Below are positions 26,100-35,837 of a DNA stretch of 64,000 bases, piece after piece. A model generated the notes under the pieces. The model did no database searches. It had not been told where the DNA came from and saw nothing but the letters and a program-made list of their open reading frames with translations. The stretch comes from Oscillospiraceae bacterium (GTDB taxonomy: Bacteria > Bacillota > Clostridia > Oscillospirales > Oscillospiraceae). Position 1 is the stretch's first letter, and every line of letters starts with the position of its first letter. Location of the stretch: positions 1 through 64,000 of the forward strand of contig JAFZDL010000106.1 of the NCBI GenBank assembly GCA_017561205.1. Reading direction: 5' to 3'. The position numbers and the translations under genes were made by a program.

Positions 26100-27014
26100 A
26101 TGGCTATTTCTTTTTCCGGCAGCGCAAAAGAGGAGATCTGCCGTTACAATCCAACAAAGAATTGTTGCGCCCTGGCAGAATGCTTTGGCATTTTACTCTT
26201 CTGCAACAGCTTCCGTACTGACGGCATTCGCATCATCACAGAGAGTCGTGAATTTGCTGGATTGCTGCCCAAACTGTTCAAAAAGGCCTTTGGCGTTGCT
26301 TTTGATGCTGAGCCGGAAGGGGACAGTGTTGGCAAGCTGATTTTTCAAATTATAGATAAACAGAAAATCCATAGGATCATGTCCGCTTATGGCTTTGATG
26401 CGAAAGACACCCTTTCTCTGCACATTAACCTTCCTGTTGTGGAGGATGATTGCTGCAAAGCTGCTTTCTTGAAGGGCGCATTCTTAGCCGGCGGCTCTGT
26501 AACAGACCCTGCCAAGGGCTATCATATTGAACTAACAACTACCCACAGCAGTGTTGCCAGGGAGTGTAACTCCTTGATGTATGAGGTGCTGGGGGTCGAG
26601 CCTAAATCCGCCTCTCGCGCAGGTGGCTATGTGCTGTATTTTAAGCAGAGCGATATGATAACCGATTGCCTCACATATTTGGGTGCGCCCTTGGCAGCTA
26701 TGGGTATTATGGAGGCTAAGCTAGAAAAGGAATTGAACAATAAAGTCAACCGACGCTGCAACTGCGATGATGCCAATACCTCGAAGGTGGTAGAGGCCGC
26801 GCAGGAACAGCTCAATGCTATTCGCATTTTGCGGGAACGGGGACTTTTTGATAAGCTGCCTGAGAAAATGAAACAGGCAGTTACCGCCCGGGAGGAGAAT
26901 CCCGAGGCATCGCTAACAGAATTGGCGGCAATGATGGAGCCGCCCATTAGCAAACCAGCTATGAACCACCGGCTGAAAAAGCTGGTACAAATGGCTCAGG
27001 AGGGAACGCTATGA
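26100..27014 (+). CDS. whiA: DNA-binding protein WhiA
   Basis: WhiA-family protein with a LAGLIDADG-like N-terminal fold (FSGSAKEEICRY, then GAFLAGGSVTDPAKGYHIEL) and a C-terminal helix-turn-helix (LTELAAMMEPPISKPAMNHR). It controls sporulation genes in Streptomyces and links to chromosome segregation and division in Bacillus; the clostridial role is not established. At 304 residues it is normal length. Its stop overlaps the dnaE start (ATGA), which indicates translational coupling. It usually follows yvcK/rapZ, but these are not present here. Confidence 0.95.
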   Translation: MAISFSGSAKEEICRYNPTKNCCALAECFGILLFCNSFRTDGIRIITESREFAGLLPKLFKKAFGVAFDAEPEGDSVGKLIFQIIDKQKIHRIMSAYGFDAKDTLSLHINLPVVEDDCCKAAFLKGAFLAGGSVTDPAKGYHIELTTTHSSVARECNSLMYEVLGVEPKSASRAGGYVLYFKQSDMITDCLTYLGAPLAAMGIMEAKLEKELNNKVNRRCNCDDANTSKVVEAAQEQLNAIRILRERGLFDKLPEKMKQAVTAREENPEASLTELAAMMEPPISKPAMNHRLKKLVQMAQEGTL

Positions 27015-30000
27015 GTTTTGCGCATTTACATTTGCATACAGAATATAGCCTCCTGGATGGTGCTTGCCGCATTGATGGGCTGATGGACCGGGTGAAGGAA
27101 TTGGGGCAGACCGCTGTTGCCATTACTGACCACGGCGTTATGTACGGCTGTATCGATTTTTACAAGGCTGCAAAAGCCGCCGGTATTAAGCCTATCATTG
27201 GCTGTGAGGTGTATGTGGCACCCCGGAATATGTCCGACCGCGTACACGGTATTGACAATGACCCTTATCATTTGGTCCTGCTGTGCAAGGATAGAGTGGG
27301 TTATGAGAACCTGTGCTACTTGGTGTCCCAGGCATTTGTGGAGGGCTTCTATGGCAAGCCCAGAGTGGATTTAAATTTGCTTCGTGAGCGGCACGAAGGT
27401 TTGATTGCCACTTCTGCCTGCTTAGCAGGTGCGATTCCCCAGCGATTACTGCAGGAGGATTACGATGCGGCACTGAAATATGCTCAAGAAATGGCGGATA
27501 TTTTTGGACCGGATCACTTCTATTTGGAACTGCAGGACCACGACATTCCCGAACAGACTCCTGTAAATCAGGGCATTATGCGTATTGCCCGCGAAACGGG
27601 TCTTCCTTTGATTGTTACCAATGATGCTCACTACCTGCGCAAGGAAGATGCCCGCATGCAGGATGTATTGCTGTGTGTTCAGACTGGACGGACTGTGGAT
27701 GATCCTAACCGGATGAAATTCCAGACCGAGGAGTTTTACCTAAAGAGTGAGGATGAGCTGCGTCAGCTATTCCCCGGCTGTGATGAAGCCTTTGAGAACA
27801 CTATGAAGATTGCAGACCGCTGCAATTTGGAGTTCGTCTTTAATGAATACCATTTGCCTTCTTTCCCAGTGCCGTCAGGCTTCACCAACGAGGAATACTT
27901 CCGAAAGCTCTGTGAAGATGGTTTTCGGGAACGCTACCCCGATGCCCCTGATAGCTACCGGGAAAGACTGGAATATGAGATCGGTGTTATCAGCCGTATG
28001 GGCTATGTAAACTACTATCTCATTGTTTGGGATTTTATCCGATTCGCGAAGGAATCGGGTATTCCTGTGGGCCCGGGCCGTGGTTCCGGTGCCGCTTCTA
28101 TTGTTGCATACTGTATGCATATTACGGAAGTTGATCCCATGAAGTACTCGCTGATTTTTGAGCGATTCCTCAATCCTGAACGAGTTAGTATGCCAGACTT
28201 CGATACGGACTTCTGTCAGGAACGCCGTGGTGAAGTCATTGACTATGTTATGCAGAAGTATGGTGCCGACCATGTGGCACAGATTGCAACATTTGGTACG
28301 ATGGCTGCCCGTGGCGCTATCCGTGATGTGGGTCGCGCGCTGAATTTTACCTATGCAGAAACCGATGTGGTGGCAAAACTTGTACCCACAATGCCTCTGC
28401 ACATCACTTTGAAGGATGCGCTGGATGTATCTCCCAAGCTGAAAGAGATGTATGACGGCGACGAGCGGGTTAAGAATTTGATTGACACCGCAATGAGCCT
28501 GGAGGGCATGCCAAGAAACACCTCTACCCACGCTGCCGGTGTTGTGATCACTGCTGATCCGGTGCACACCTATGTGCCCCTGTCCCGGAATGACGAGACC
28601 ACTGTTACCCAGTACACAATGACTACCATTGAGGAACTAGGTCTACTGAAGATGGACTTTTTGGGCCTGCGAAACCTAACGGTGATCCGTGATGCAGAGC
28701 TGCAGATTCAGAAATTCAACCCGGAATTTTCTATGGACAAGATTCCGGATGATGACCCTGAGACCTTCCAAATGCTCACCGATGGCAAGACTCAGGGTGT
28801 GTTCCAACTGGAGTCTGCTGGTATGACCGGCGTTTGTGTAGGTATGAAAGCGGACAGTATTGAGGATATCACGGCAATTGTGGCTTTGTACCGACCCGGT
28901 CCTATGGACTCGATTCCTAAGTTTATTGAGAACAAGCTCAATCACAAAAAGGTCACCTATAAATGCCCTGAACTGGAGCCTATCCTGAAGGTTACCTATG
29001 GTTGTATCGTTTACCAGGAGCAGGTTATTGAGATATTCCGGCAGTTGGGTGGCTATACAATGGGACAGGCGGACAATATCCGCAGAGCTATTTCCAAAAA
29101 GAAGATGAATGTGATCGAGGCAGAGCGGAAGGTCTTTGTCTACGGTGACAAGGAAAAGAATATTGCCGGCTGTATTGCCAATGGCATCAGCGAAAACGTA
29201 GCCCAATCTCTGTATGACGAGATTGTCGCCTTTGCTAACTATGCGTTTAATAAGGCGCACGCAGTTTGCTATGCGGTGGTGGCTTATCAAACAGCTTATT
29301 TGAAATGCCACTATCCCCGTCAGTATATGGCGGCGCTGATGACCTCTGTGCTGGATTCTGCTGCTAAGATATCCGGTTATATTGCTGAGTGTAAGGATCT
29401 TGGTATTGCGACACTGCCTCCGGATGTGAACCATTCTGTGGACAGCTTTGCTGTGGAAGGGGATGCAATTCGCTTTGGACTGGGTGCGGTGAAGAATGTA
29501 GGCCGTGGGCTTATCCGCAGTATGGTCGCCAAGCGTGAAGCGGACGGCCCGTACCAATCCCTTGAGGACTTCATTCAGAGAATGGGGGACGAGCTGAACA
29601 AGCGGGCAGTGGAGAACTTTATCAAATGCGGCGCAATGGATTGCTTTGGCTATCATCGCAGCGAACTGCTGGCCGTTTATGAAAATATGATGGATTCCAT
29701 CGCCTCCTCCCGGAAGCGGAATATAGAGGGACAGATGAATCTGTTTGCTATGCTTCAGGATACAGATGATGCTGTGGAGATACCGATTCCCAAGCTGGCT
29801 GAGATGAGCAAGGCAGACTTGATGCTGATGGAGAAGGAAACCACCGGTATCTACTTGTCCGGACACCCGATGGACGATTACCGTCACCTGCTGAAGGGTA
29901 CACATGTGGTTCCTGTCGGTCAACTTATGGATGAGGAGAGCACCTACCAGGATGAGCAGATCGTCAGTATTGCGGGCGTGGTGCAATCCATCAAGATGAA

Positions 30001-30469
30001 GACCACCCGTAACAATTCGATGATGGCCTATGTTACCCTTGAGGACGATACGGCATCTATTGAAATGCTGGCTTTTTCCAATGTGCTCAGCCAGTACGGC
30101 AATTATATTCGGGAGAACATTCCTGTTGTAATTGTGGGCCGACTTTCTATGCGTGATGACAAAGAACCCCAAATTGTCATCAATCGGGCATGCCCCATGT
30201 CTGATTATACGGAGCAGAACCGTCTAATGGAGGAAATGTCCGGCCCTATAGCGCAGAGGACAGGCACGCTGTATCTGCGTCTTCCCACAGAGGAAGGGAC
30301 TCTCTTTGATAAAATCCGTGCTATCCTTGGTATGTTCCCGGGAGATAGCCAGGTGGTCGTTTACTTTGCAGATACCAAACAGCGTAGGGGCAGCCGATGC
30401 AGCTTAGACAACCGGATGATACCGGAGCTGGAGCGCGTACTTGGCAAAGAGAATGTTGTTATAAAATAG
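27011..30469 (+). CDS. dnaE: DNA polymerase III alpha subunit (DnaE)
   Basis: Replicative DNA polymerase. The 1152-residue protein has an N-terminal PHP domain (AHLHLHTEYSLLDGA, then AITDHGVMYG), the catalytic palm with PDFDTDF near residue 395, finger region, tandem HhH and an OB fold near residue 995. Length matches the DnaE1 class of E. coli rather than PolC, which carries an exonuclease insert. A polC gene may exist elsewhere. AGGAGGG precedes the ATG. Last gene of the murB-whiA-dnaE unit; no obvious hairpin terminator follows before the next promoter. Confidence 0.96.
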   Translation: MSFAHLHLHTEYSLLDGACRIDGLMDRVKELGQTAVAITDHGVMYGCIDFYKAAKAAGIKPIIGCEVYVAPRNMSDRVHGIDNDPYHLVLLCKDRVGYENLCYLVSQAFVEGFYGKPRVDLNLLRERHEGLIATSACLAGAIPQRLLQEDYDAALKYAQEMADIFGPDHFYLELQDHDIPEQTPVNQGIMRIARETGLPLIVTNDAHYLRKEDARMQDVLLCVQTGRTVDDPNRMKFQTEEFYLKSEDELRQLFPGCDEAFENTMKIADRCNLEFVFNEYHLPSFPVPSGFTNEEYFRKLCEDGFRERYPDAPDSYRERLEYEIGVISRMGYVNYYLIVWDFIRFAKESGIPVGPGRGSGAASIVAYCMHITEVDPMKYSLIFERFLNPERVSMPDFDTDFCQERRGEVIDYVMQKYGADHVAQIATFGTMAARGAIRDVGRALNFTYAETDVVAKLVPTMPLHITLKDALDVSPKLKEMYDGDERVKNLIDTAMSLEGMPRNTSTHAAGVVITADPVHTYVPLSRNDETTVTQYTMTTIEELGLLKMDFLGLRNLTVIRDAELQIQKFNPEFSMDKIPDDDPETFQMLTDGKTQGVFQLESAGMTGVCVGMKADSIEDITAIVALYRPGPMDSIPKFIENKLNHKKVTYKCPELEPILKVTYGCIVYQEQVIEIFRQLGGYTMGQADNIRRAISKKKMNVIEAERKVFVYGDKEKNIAGCIANGISENVAQSLYDEIVAFANYAFNKAHAVCYAVVAYQTAYLKCHYPRQYMAALMTSVLDSAAKISGYIAECKDLGIATLPPDVNHSVDSFAVEGDAIRFGLGAVKNVGRGLIRSMVAKREADGPYQSLEDFIQRMGDELNKRAVENFIKCGAMDCFGYHRSELLAVYENMMDSIASSRKRNIEGQMNLFAMLQDTDDAVEIPIPKLAEMSKADLMLMEKETTGIYLSGHPMDDYRHLLKGTHVVPVGQLMDEESTYQDEQIVSIAGVVQSIKMKTTRNNSMMAYVTLEDDTASIEMLAFSNVLSQYGNYIRENIPVVIVGRLSMRDDKEPQIVINRACPMSDYTEQNRLMEEMSGPIAQRTGTLYLRLPTEEGTLFDKIRAILGMFPGDSQVVVYFADTKQRRGSRCSLDNRMIPELERVLGKENVVIK

Positions 30470-30470
30470 C

Positions 30471-30499
30471 TTTTCAATTAGACAGCGATATGTTATAAT
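30471..30499 (+). promoter_or_regulatory. Promoter of the lipoprotein-two-component operon
   Basis: TTTTCA (30471-30476), 17-base spacer, TATAAT (30494-30499), with GGAGGTG close downstream. Confidence 0.7.
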
Positions 30500-30518
30500 T
30501 TCTTAAGGAGGTGTTGCT

Positions 30519-31841
30519 ATGAGAAATCGAATAAAAGTATTTGCAGCTATGCTTGTAGCGGCACTGATGCTTACCGGCTGTACCATGCGGACAGTTGGAC
30601 AGATGTACCAGCTTCCCAAGCGGTCGGAGGATTACAGCAATTTGCAATCTGTAATGGATAAGGCTATGTCAGGACTAAAGTTCAGCGCGCCCATTTCCGG
30701 TGATAATCAGCAATCTGTGCAGATGGCGGATATTGATGGCGATGGGGAACAGGAGTATTTGGTTTTCTGCAAAGGTACAGCAGAGTTACCGTTGCGTATC
30801 CTCGTGTTTGACAGGGGGAATGGTACCTATGCACATATTGATACGATCGAGAACAATGGTGCTGAATTTGACCAGGTTGAATTTGTTCAAATGGATGACA
30901 AACCTGGTGTGGAAATCGTCGTAGGTCACAAAATTAGTGATATGCTCACAAGATCGTTGTCCGTCTACACTTTTTCTGATGGAGAATCAGAGAGATTGAT
31001 TACCACAAACTACAGAAAATTCCTGGCTGTGGATATGAACAGTGACCAGCAAAGTGAATTGTTTGTTCTTCGTTCCGGACAGTTGGAATCTGATCCGGGA
31101 GTTGCGGAGCTTTACAGCATTGTCGATGGAATTATTGAGCGATCCAATGAAGTTGGATTATCTGCCTCTGTGGATAAATTGAAACGTGTTTTGATTGGAA
31201 AACTCTATGATGGAAAACAGGCAATTTTTGTGGCAACTTCGGTAGAGGATACATCTCTTGCTACCGATATTTATACCATAGCGGATCAGCGTCTTGTAAA
31301 TGCAGTTCAAACAGATCCGGAAGGTATGGGTACGCAAACGCTGCGTAACTACTACATTTATGCCGATGATATTGATAATGATGGCATTACTGAACTTCCT
31401 CGCATAATAACGACAAAACCACTTAGCAATGTATCTGTATTAGAGCCCAGCAAACTGGTTTTGTGGTATGCGATGGGCAGCAATGGCAAAACCATTGACA
31501 AACTTTATACTTACTACAATGCTGCAGGTGGCTGGTATTTGAAGATCAACAATAAACTTGCTCTGCGGATTACCGTTGAGGTTGAATCCAATACATTTAC
31601 GTTCTATCTTTGGAATGCCGATTACACCAATGCAGAAAAACTCTTTACTGTCTTTACCTTAACCGGTCAGAACAGAGAAGAGCAAAGCTTCTCTGATGAA
31701 AAATTTGTTCTGCTAAAGACTGACACAACAATATATTCCGCAACGCTGGAGAGCACTGCGAAAAAATACGCAATCACAGAGGAAAGCTTGATAAGCAGCT
31801 TTAGCCAGATTCATCAGGATTGGAATTCCGGAGAAATGTAA
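30519..31841 (+). CDS. Lipoprotein with DxDGDG-type motifs, linked to a two-component system
   Basis: A 440-residue exported lipoprotein of unknown function. The signal peptide has the lipobox LMLTGC (Cys21). The mature protein repeats acidic motifs reminiscent of calcium-binding FG-GAP or VCBS beta-propeller repeats: ADIDGDGEQEY (near residue 72), AVDMNSDQQSE and ADDIDNDGITE. The rest is beta-rich. The response regulator begins 12 bases after the stop with no terminator, so the three genes probably form one operon and the lipoprotein may modulate or be modulated by the kinase. GGAGGTG lies 7 bases before ATG. Confidence 0.75.
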   Translation: MRNRIKVFAAMLVAALMLTGCTMRTVGQMYQLPKRSEDYSNLQSVMDKAMSGLKFSAPISGDNQQSVQMADIDGDGEQEYLVFCKGTAELPLRILVFDRGNGTYAHIDTIENNGAEFDQVEFVQMDDKPGVEIVVGHKISDMLTRSLSVYTFSDGESERLITTNYRKFLAVDMNSDQQSELFVLRSGQLESDPGVAELYSIVDGIIERSNEVGLSASVDKLKRVLIGKLYDGKQAIFVATSVEDTSLATDIYTIADQRLVNAVQTDPEGMGTQTLRNYYIYADDIDNDGITELPRIITTKPLSNVSVLEPSKLVLWYAMGSNGKTIDKLYTYYNAAGGWYLKINNKLALRITVEVESNTFTFYLWNADYTNAEKLFTVFTLTGQNREEQSFSDEKFVLLKTDTTIYSATLESTAKKYAITEESLISSFSQIHQDWNSGEM

Positions 31842-31853
31842 GAGGTTTTTGGA

Positions 31854-32540
31854 ATGAAAAAAGTACTTATTTTGGAAGATGAGGAAAATATCCGCAGCTT
31901 TGTTGTCATCAACCTAAAGCGCGCAGGATACCAAGCTATTGAGGCAGCAACCGGAATGGAAGCGCTGGATAAACTGAATAAGAATCCCGATATTGGCGTG
32001 GCTATCCTGGATGTAATGCTTCCGGATATTGACGGTTTTGAAGTTTGCCGTCGAATTCGTGCAACCAGTAAGCAGATCGGTATTATTATGCTGACTGCCC
32101 GTACCCAGGAGATTGATAAGGTAACCGGTCTTATGACTGGCGCTGATGACTATGTTACAAAGCCGTTCTCTCCGGCAGAACTGACAGCCAGAATTGATGC
32201 GCTTTACCGTCGTATCGGTGGAGAGAGCAGAGCAGAAACTGAACTGCTGTGTCACGGACCTTTTGTGATGAATACCCGTAGCCATGTTCTTGAAAAACTG
32301 GGAAACCGTATTCGCTTGACGCAGGTGGAATACGCCATCTTAAAACTCTTTATGCAAAATCCCGGCAGAACCCTTTCCCGTGAAGATATTTTGTCAGCTG
32401 TTTGGGGCAGGGATTATGAGGGAGATTTGAAAATCGTGGATGTGAATATTCGTCGTCTACGAATCAAGATCGAGGATAATACTGCCGAACCCGCTTACAT
32501 TACAACGGTGTGGGGCTTTGGTTATAAATGGGGCATATGA
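31854..32540 (+). CDS. OmpR/PhoB-family response regulator
   Basis: Transcription factor of 228 residues. The receiver domain has acidic EDEEN (residues 8-12), phospho-acceptor Asp53 in ILDVMLPDIDGFEV and the switch lysine in DDYVTKPFSP; the C-terminal winged helix ends in AYITTVWGFGYKWG. It sits between a lipoprotein gene and a histidine kinase whose ATG overlaps its stop by ATGA. Target genes are not identifiable from the sequence. Confidence 0.94.
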   Translation: MKKVLILEDEENIRSFVVINLKRAGYQAIEAATGMEALDKLNKNPDIGVAILDVMLPDIDGFEVCRRIRATSKQIGIIMLTARTQEIDKVTGLMTGADDYVTKPFSPAELTARIDALYRRIGGESRAETELLCHGPFVMNTRSHVLEKLGNRIRLTQVEYAILKLFMQNPGRTLSREDILSAVWGRDYEGDLKIVDVNIRRLRIKIEDNTAEPAYITTVWGFGYKWGI

Positions 32541-33973
32541 TATTTAAGAAAAGAAAATGGCGCGTTCTGAAAATTACAGGCTTGCGCCGTCGCTGGTTTT
32601 TGAATACTGTTGCTGTGATTGGTATGCTGGGCTTGGTCGCTGTTTTGGTGGTTACAACAGCGTTTTCTGTGTACTATTACTCGGCAATGGAGTCGGATAT
32701 GCGCTACCGCGCCAGATCCACTACAGAGTTCTTTGCTGACTACCTAAACCAGAGCTACAATGCATATTACCAATCTTGCATTACCTATGCGCAGACCTTT
32801 GAGGATCGGAATAATATTGAACTGCAGTTTATCAGTACCTCCGGTAGAATGGTGGCCTCCTCCTATGGTGACTGGGTTGGAAGACCGCCCTCCACACCGG
32901 ATATTTCCGATGCGGTTGCTACCCGAGATATTTGCGTATATATTGGTGAGAATTCTCAGACCGGTGAGCGGATTATGGCTGTGTCCAGCCCAATGATCTA
33001 CAGTAACGGCGAAGTGATCGGTGTACTGCGTTTTGTGACCTCCACGCAGATCATGGACAGACAAATTGCAATTGTAGCGGGTATTTCGTTAGCTGCGCTG
33101 GGTGTATTTATATTACTGGTTATCTTAAGCAGTAACTATTATATCCGTACGATTTTGATACCCTTGGGAGAAATTGTGGATAAGGCGCAAATGGTTGCCA
33201 ATGGCAGCTACGGTACGCAGATACAAACCCAGTTTGATGATGAAATTGGAGATTTGGCCCATACAATCAACGAAATGTCCCTTAAAATCAGCGAAAACGA
33301 AAAGATTCAAAGGGAATTTATTTCTTCGCTTTCCCATGAGTTGCGTACACCGTTGACAGCGATAACAGGTTGGAGTGAAACCCTTCTGGATTCCGATGTA
33401 CTGGATCACGACACCCGTCGAGGTGTGCGTATCATTCACAGAGAAGCGGACAGATTGACCGGTATGGTGGTTGATCTTCTAGACTTCACCCGCTTGCAGG
33501 ATGGCCGTATGACGCTGAATGTGGAAATGGTTGATATTCGTAACGAATTTGAGGACACGGTGTTTATGTATGGCAGTCGTTTGGCAGAGGAAGGCATTCA
33601 TTTGAAATATCTGGAAAACGATCAGGATATTCCGGAGATTCCTTGTGATCCTCAACGTTTGCGACAGGTGTTTTTGAACATTCTGAACAATGCTGTGAAG
33701 CACGGCGGAGAAGGCAAGATGATAGATGCAGGCATCGTGCATAAAGATGATTCTGTGATTGTTACCATACGGGATTACGGTCCCGGTATTCCTGCAGATG
33801 AGTTGGCATTGGTGAAGAAGAAATTTTATAAGGGCAGCTCCAAGGCAAGAGGCACCGGCATAGGACTTGCGGTCAGCGATGAGATCGTACAGATGCACGG
33901 CGGTGAACTCACATTGGAGAATGCCCTTACCGGTGGTACGTTAGTAACCATACGGCTGCCGGCTTCTCAGTAA
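32537..33973 (+). CDS. Membrane sensor histidine kinase
   Basis: A 478-residue kinase cognate to the upstream regulator. Basic cytoplasmic N-terminus, TM1 (about 22-46), extracytoplasmic sensing domain (about 47-178), TM2 (about 179-198), HAMP (about 200-255), HisKA with FISSLSHELRTPLT (His267) and HATPase_c with NILNNAVKHGG (N-box), DYGPGIP and GTGIGLAVS. The layout resembles PhoR/WalK-type kinases without PAS domain. ATG 32537 overlaps the regulator stop; an in-frame ATG at 32528 is possible. The ligand is unknown. Confidence 0.93.
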   Translation: MIFKKRKWRVLKITGLRRRWFLNTVAVIGMLGLVAVLVVTTAFSVYYYSAMESDMRYRARSTTEFFADYLNQSYNAYYQSCITYAQTFEDRNNIELQFISTSGRMVASSYGDWVGRPPSTPDISDAVATRDICVYIGENSQTGERIMAVSSPMIYSNGEVIGVLRFVTSTQIMDRQIAIVAGISLAALGVFILLVILSSNYYIRTILIPLGEIVDKAQMVANGSYGTQIQTQFDDEIGDLAHTINEMSLKISENEKIQREFISSLSHELRTPLTAITGWSETLLDSDVLDHDTRRGVRIIHREADRLTGMVVDLLDFTRLQDGRMTLNVEMVDIRNEFEDTVFMYGSRLAEEGIHLKYLENDQDIPEIPCDPQRLRQVFLNILNNAVKHGGEGKMIDAGIVHKDDSVIVTIRDYGPGIPADELALVKKKFYKGSSKARGTGIGLAVSDEIVQMHGGELTLENALTGGTLVTIRLPASQ

Positions 33974-33985
33974 GAAAGGACGACT

Positions 33986-34966
33986 ATGGCAAATCAGGAA
34001 AAATTCAAAACAATGATCGGCGGTCAGGCGCTTATCGAGGGTCTTATGATGCGCGGACCGAAAAAAGATGCCATTGTGGTGCGAGGTAAGGACGGTGTGA
34101 CAGTTGAGGTTACTGACCGTAAGTCCTATCCTGAAAAATCACCTCTGAAATGGCCGCTTATCCGTGGCGTAGTAGGCTTTTTTGATGCCCAGGTCTGTGG
34201 TGTAAAAGCAATCCTGCGTTCTGCGGATTTGTCTCCGGAAGAAACCCAGGAGGAACCTTCTAAATTTGATAAGTGGCTTGAAAAGAAGTTGGGCAATAAA
34301 AAGTTTCAAAGTGTTGTTGTCGGTTCAGCAGTGGCATTGGGTTTGGGCCTGTCAATCTTTCTGTTTTTCCTGCTCCCGATGTTGATTGGCAGCTTTTTTG
34401 ACAGATGGGTCAGTGGCTTTGTCCAGAATCTAATTGAAGGCGGAATTCGTATTGCGCTATTCACAGGCTATATTCTGCTGGTTTCCTGTATGGAGGATAT
34501 GAAGCGTGTGTTTGCCTACCACGGCGCTGAACACAAAACCATTCGGTGCTATGAGGCAGGACTTCCTCTCACAGTGGAAAATGTTCGAAATCAAACAAGA
34601 CTGCACCCCCGTTGTGGAACAAGCTTTTTGTTGGTGGTTATGATCATCTCCATTTTGTTGTTTTCGGTTGCATCCACCGCTTTGCTTGCTGCAATTCCTA
34701 CACTCGCTGCGATAAAAGGTACATTCCTGTATCGCTTGATAATGATTGGATTTAAGCTGCTTTTACTGCCTTTGGTCGTTGCATTCAGCTATGAGATCAA
34801 CCGCTGGGTGGGTAGACACGATAATTGGTTTACGCATATTCTATCCGCACCCGGTATGTGGTTCCAAAATTTTACAACAAAAGAACCGGATGACAGTATG
34901 ATCGAAATTGGCATTGAGGCACTGAAGGCGGTTTTGCCCGAAAATGAGGGGGAAGACCGTTGGTAA
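33986..34966 (+). CDS. DUF1385 membrane protein (YqhQ family)
   Basis: A 326-residue membrane protein of the DUF1385/YqhQ family, function unclear. It starts with the conserved MIGGQALIEGLMMRGPKKDA and RGVVGFF segments; hydrophobic helices lie at about residues 110-135 and 145-165 and near 210-260. The central AYHGAEHKTIRCYE and RLHPRCGTSFL, with conserved His, Glu and Cys, look like a metal or catalytic site, but this is unproven. It overlaps prmC (TAATG). In Firmicutes it is commonly next to prmC or rpmE. Confidence 0.92.
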   Translation: MANQEKFKTMIGGQALIEGLMMRGPKKDAIVVRGKDGVTVEVTDRKSYPEKSPLKWPLIRGVVGFFDAQVCGVKAILRSADLSPEETQEEPSKFDKWLEKKLGNKKFQSVVVGSAVALGLGLSIFLFFLLPMLIGSFFDRWVSGFVQNLIEGGIRIALFTGYILLVSCMEDMKRVFAYHGAEHKTIRCYEAGLPLTVENVRNQTRLHPRCGTSFLLVVMIISILLFSVASTALLAAIPTLAAIKGTFLYRLIMIGFKLLLLPLVVAFSYEINRWVGRHDNWFTHILSAPGMWFQNFTTKEPDDSMIEIGIEALKAVLPENEGEDRW

Positions 34967-35835
34967 TGACTTTATCGGAGCTGTACCAAAAGGTGCGCCG
35001 CTCCCTTATGGAAAAAGAAGATGCCGAATCAGCTACATTCATTGCCAGACAACTGTTGTGTAAGGTTACAGGAAAAACAAGAGAACAGCTACTTGCTGAC
35101 CGGCAGATGTATGTTTCTGACGATGCCTTCACCACAGCAGAACAGCTGGTAAAACGGATTCTGGCAGATGAGCCTTTGGCTTACGTGCTTGGGGAGTGGG
35201 AATTCTATGGAATGACATTGCTGGTGAACCCCAGTGTGTTGATTCCCCGGGACGATACCTGCGCAGTGACAGATTTGGCTATTCAGCAGGCCTTATATTT
35301 AGGTGAGAATCCCCGCATTTTGGATCTTTGCACAGGATCCGGTTGTATTGGCCTCGCCATTGCTTCAAGAGTAAACGATGCGAAAGTAACCATGGCAGAC
35401 ATCTCACGGGATGCTCTGCAGGTCGCAAGAAAAAACATTTCTGCGCAGAAACTTTCTGCAAGAGTGTCCTGTGTACAAGCAAATGCACTACAAGAACCAC
35501 CTGCATTTCTGGGCAAATTTGATATGATTGTATCGAACCCGCCTTATATCACAACCCGTGAAATGAGAGAACTACCTCGCAGCGTAGCTGCGTTTGAGCC
35601 GAGATTGGCACTTCACGGCGGTGATGACGGACTGGAGTTCTATAGAAGCATTACAGAAAAATACCGTTCCGCGCTCAAGCCCGGCGGCTACCTGTGCTTT
35701 GAGTTTGGAATGGGGCAGGGAGACGCTGTTTGCGCCCTGCTGGAAGAAAATGGGTTTACAATACTGGAACGTTCCAGAGATTATAACGAAAGAGAACGGG
35801 CAGTTCTTGCCCGGTATAACAGGAAGGAAGCATAA
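34966..35835 (+). CDS. prmC: Peptide chain release factor N5-glutamine methyltransferase PrmC
   Basis: Methylates the GGQ glutamine of RF1/RF2 with SAM. An N-terminal helical bundle (about residues 1-80) is followed by a Rossmann domain with [16 protein letters not shown] and the substrate-binding IVSNPPYIT near residue 190. ATG 34966 overlaps the upstream stop as TAATG; a TTG at 34960 has better spacing to the GAGGGGGA site and cannot be excluded. The prfA partner gene is not in this window. The recA gene begins 2 bases after the stop. Confidence 0.94.
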   Translation: MTLSELYQKVRRSLMEKEDAESATFIARQLLCKVTGKTREQLLADRQMYVSDDAFTTAEQLVKRILADEPLAYVLGEWEFYGMTLLVNPSVLIPRDDTCAVTDLAIQQALYLGENPRILDLCTGSGCIGLAIASRVNDAKVTMADISRDALQVARKNISAQKLSARVSCVQANALQEPPAFLGKFDMIVSNPPYITTREMRELPRSVAAFEPRLALHGGDDGLEFYRSITEKYRSALKPGGYLCFEFGMGQGDAVCALLEENGFTILERSRDYNERERAVLARYNRKEA

Positions 35836-35837
35836 TT

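Noticed and set aside
28676..30172. Long open frame of about 500 codons on the minus strand inside dnaE
   Set aside because: It lies wholly antisense to a clear dnaE gene, is rich in His and Arg from antisense codons, has no ribosome site and no recognisable domain.
35764..35777. Palindrome CTGGAACGTTCCAG upstream of recA, considered as a LexA box
   Set aside because: Firmicute LexA sites need a four-base gap between GAAC and GTTC; here the half-sites touch, and the sequence is inside prmC coding.
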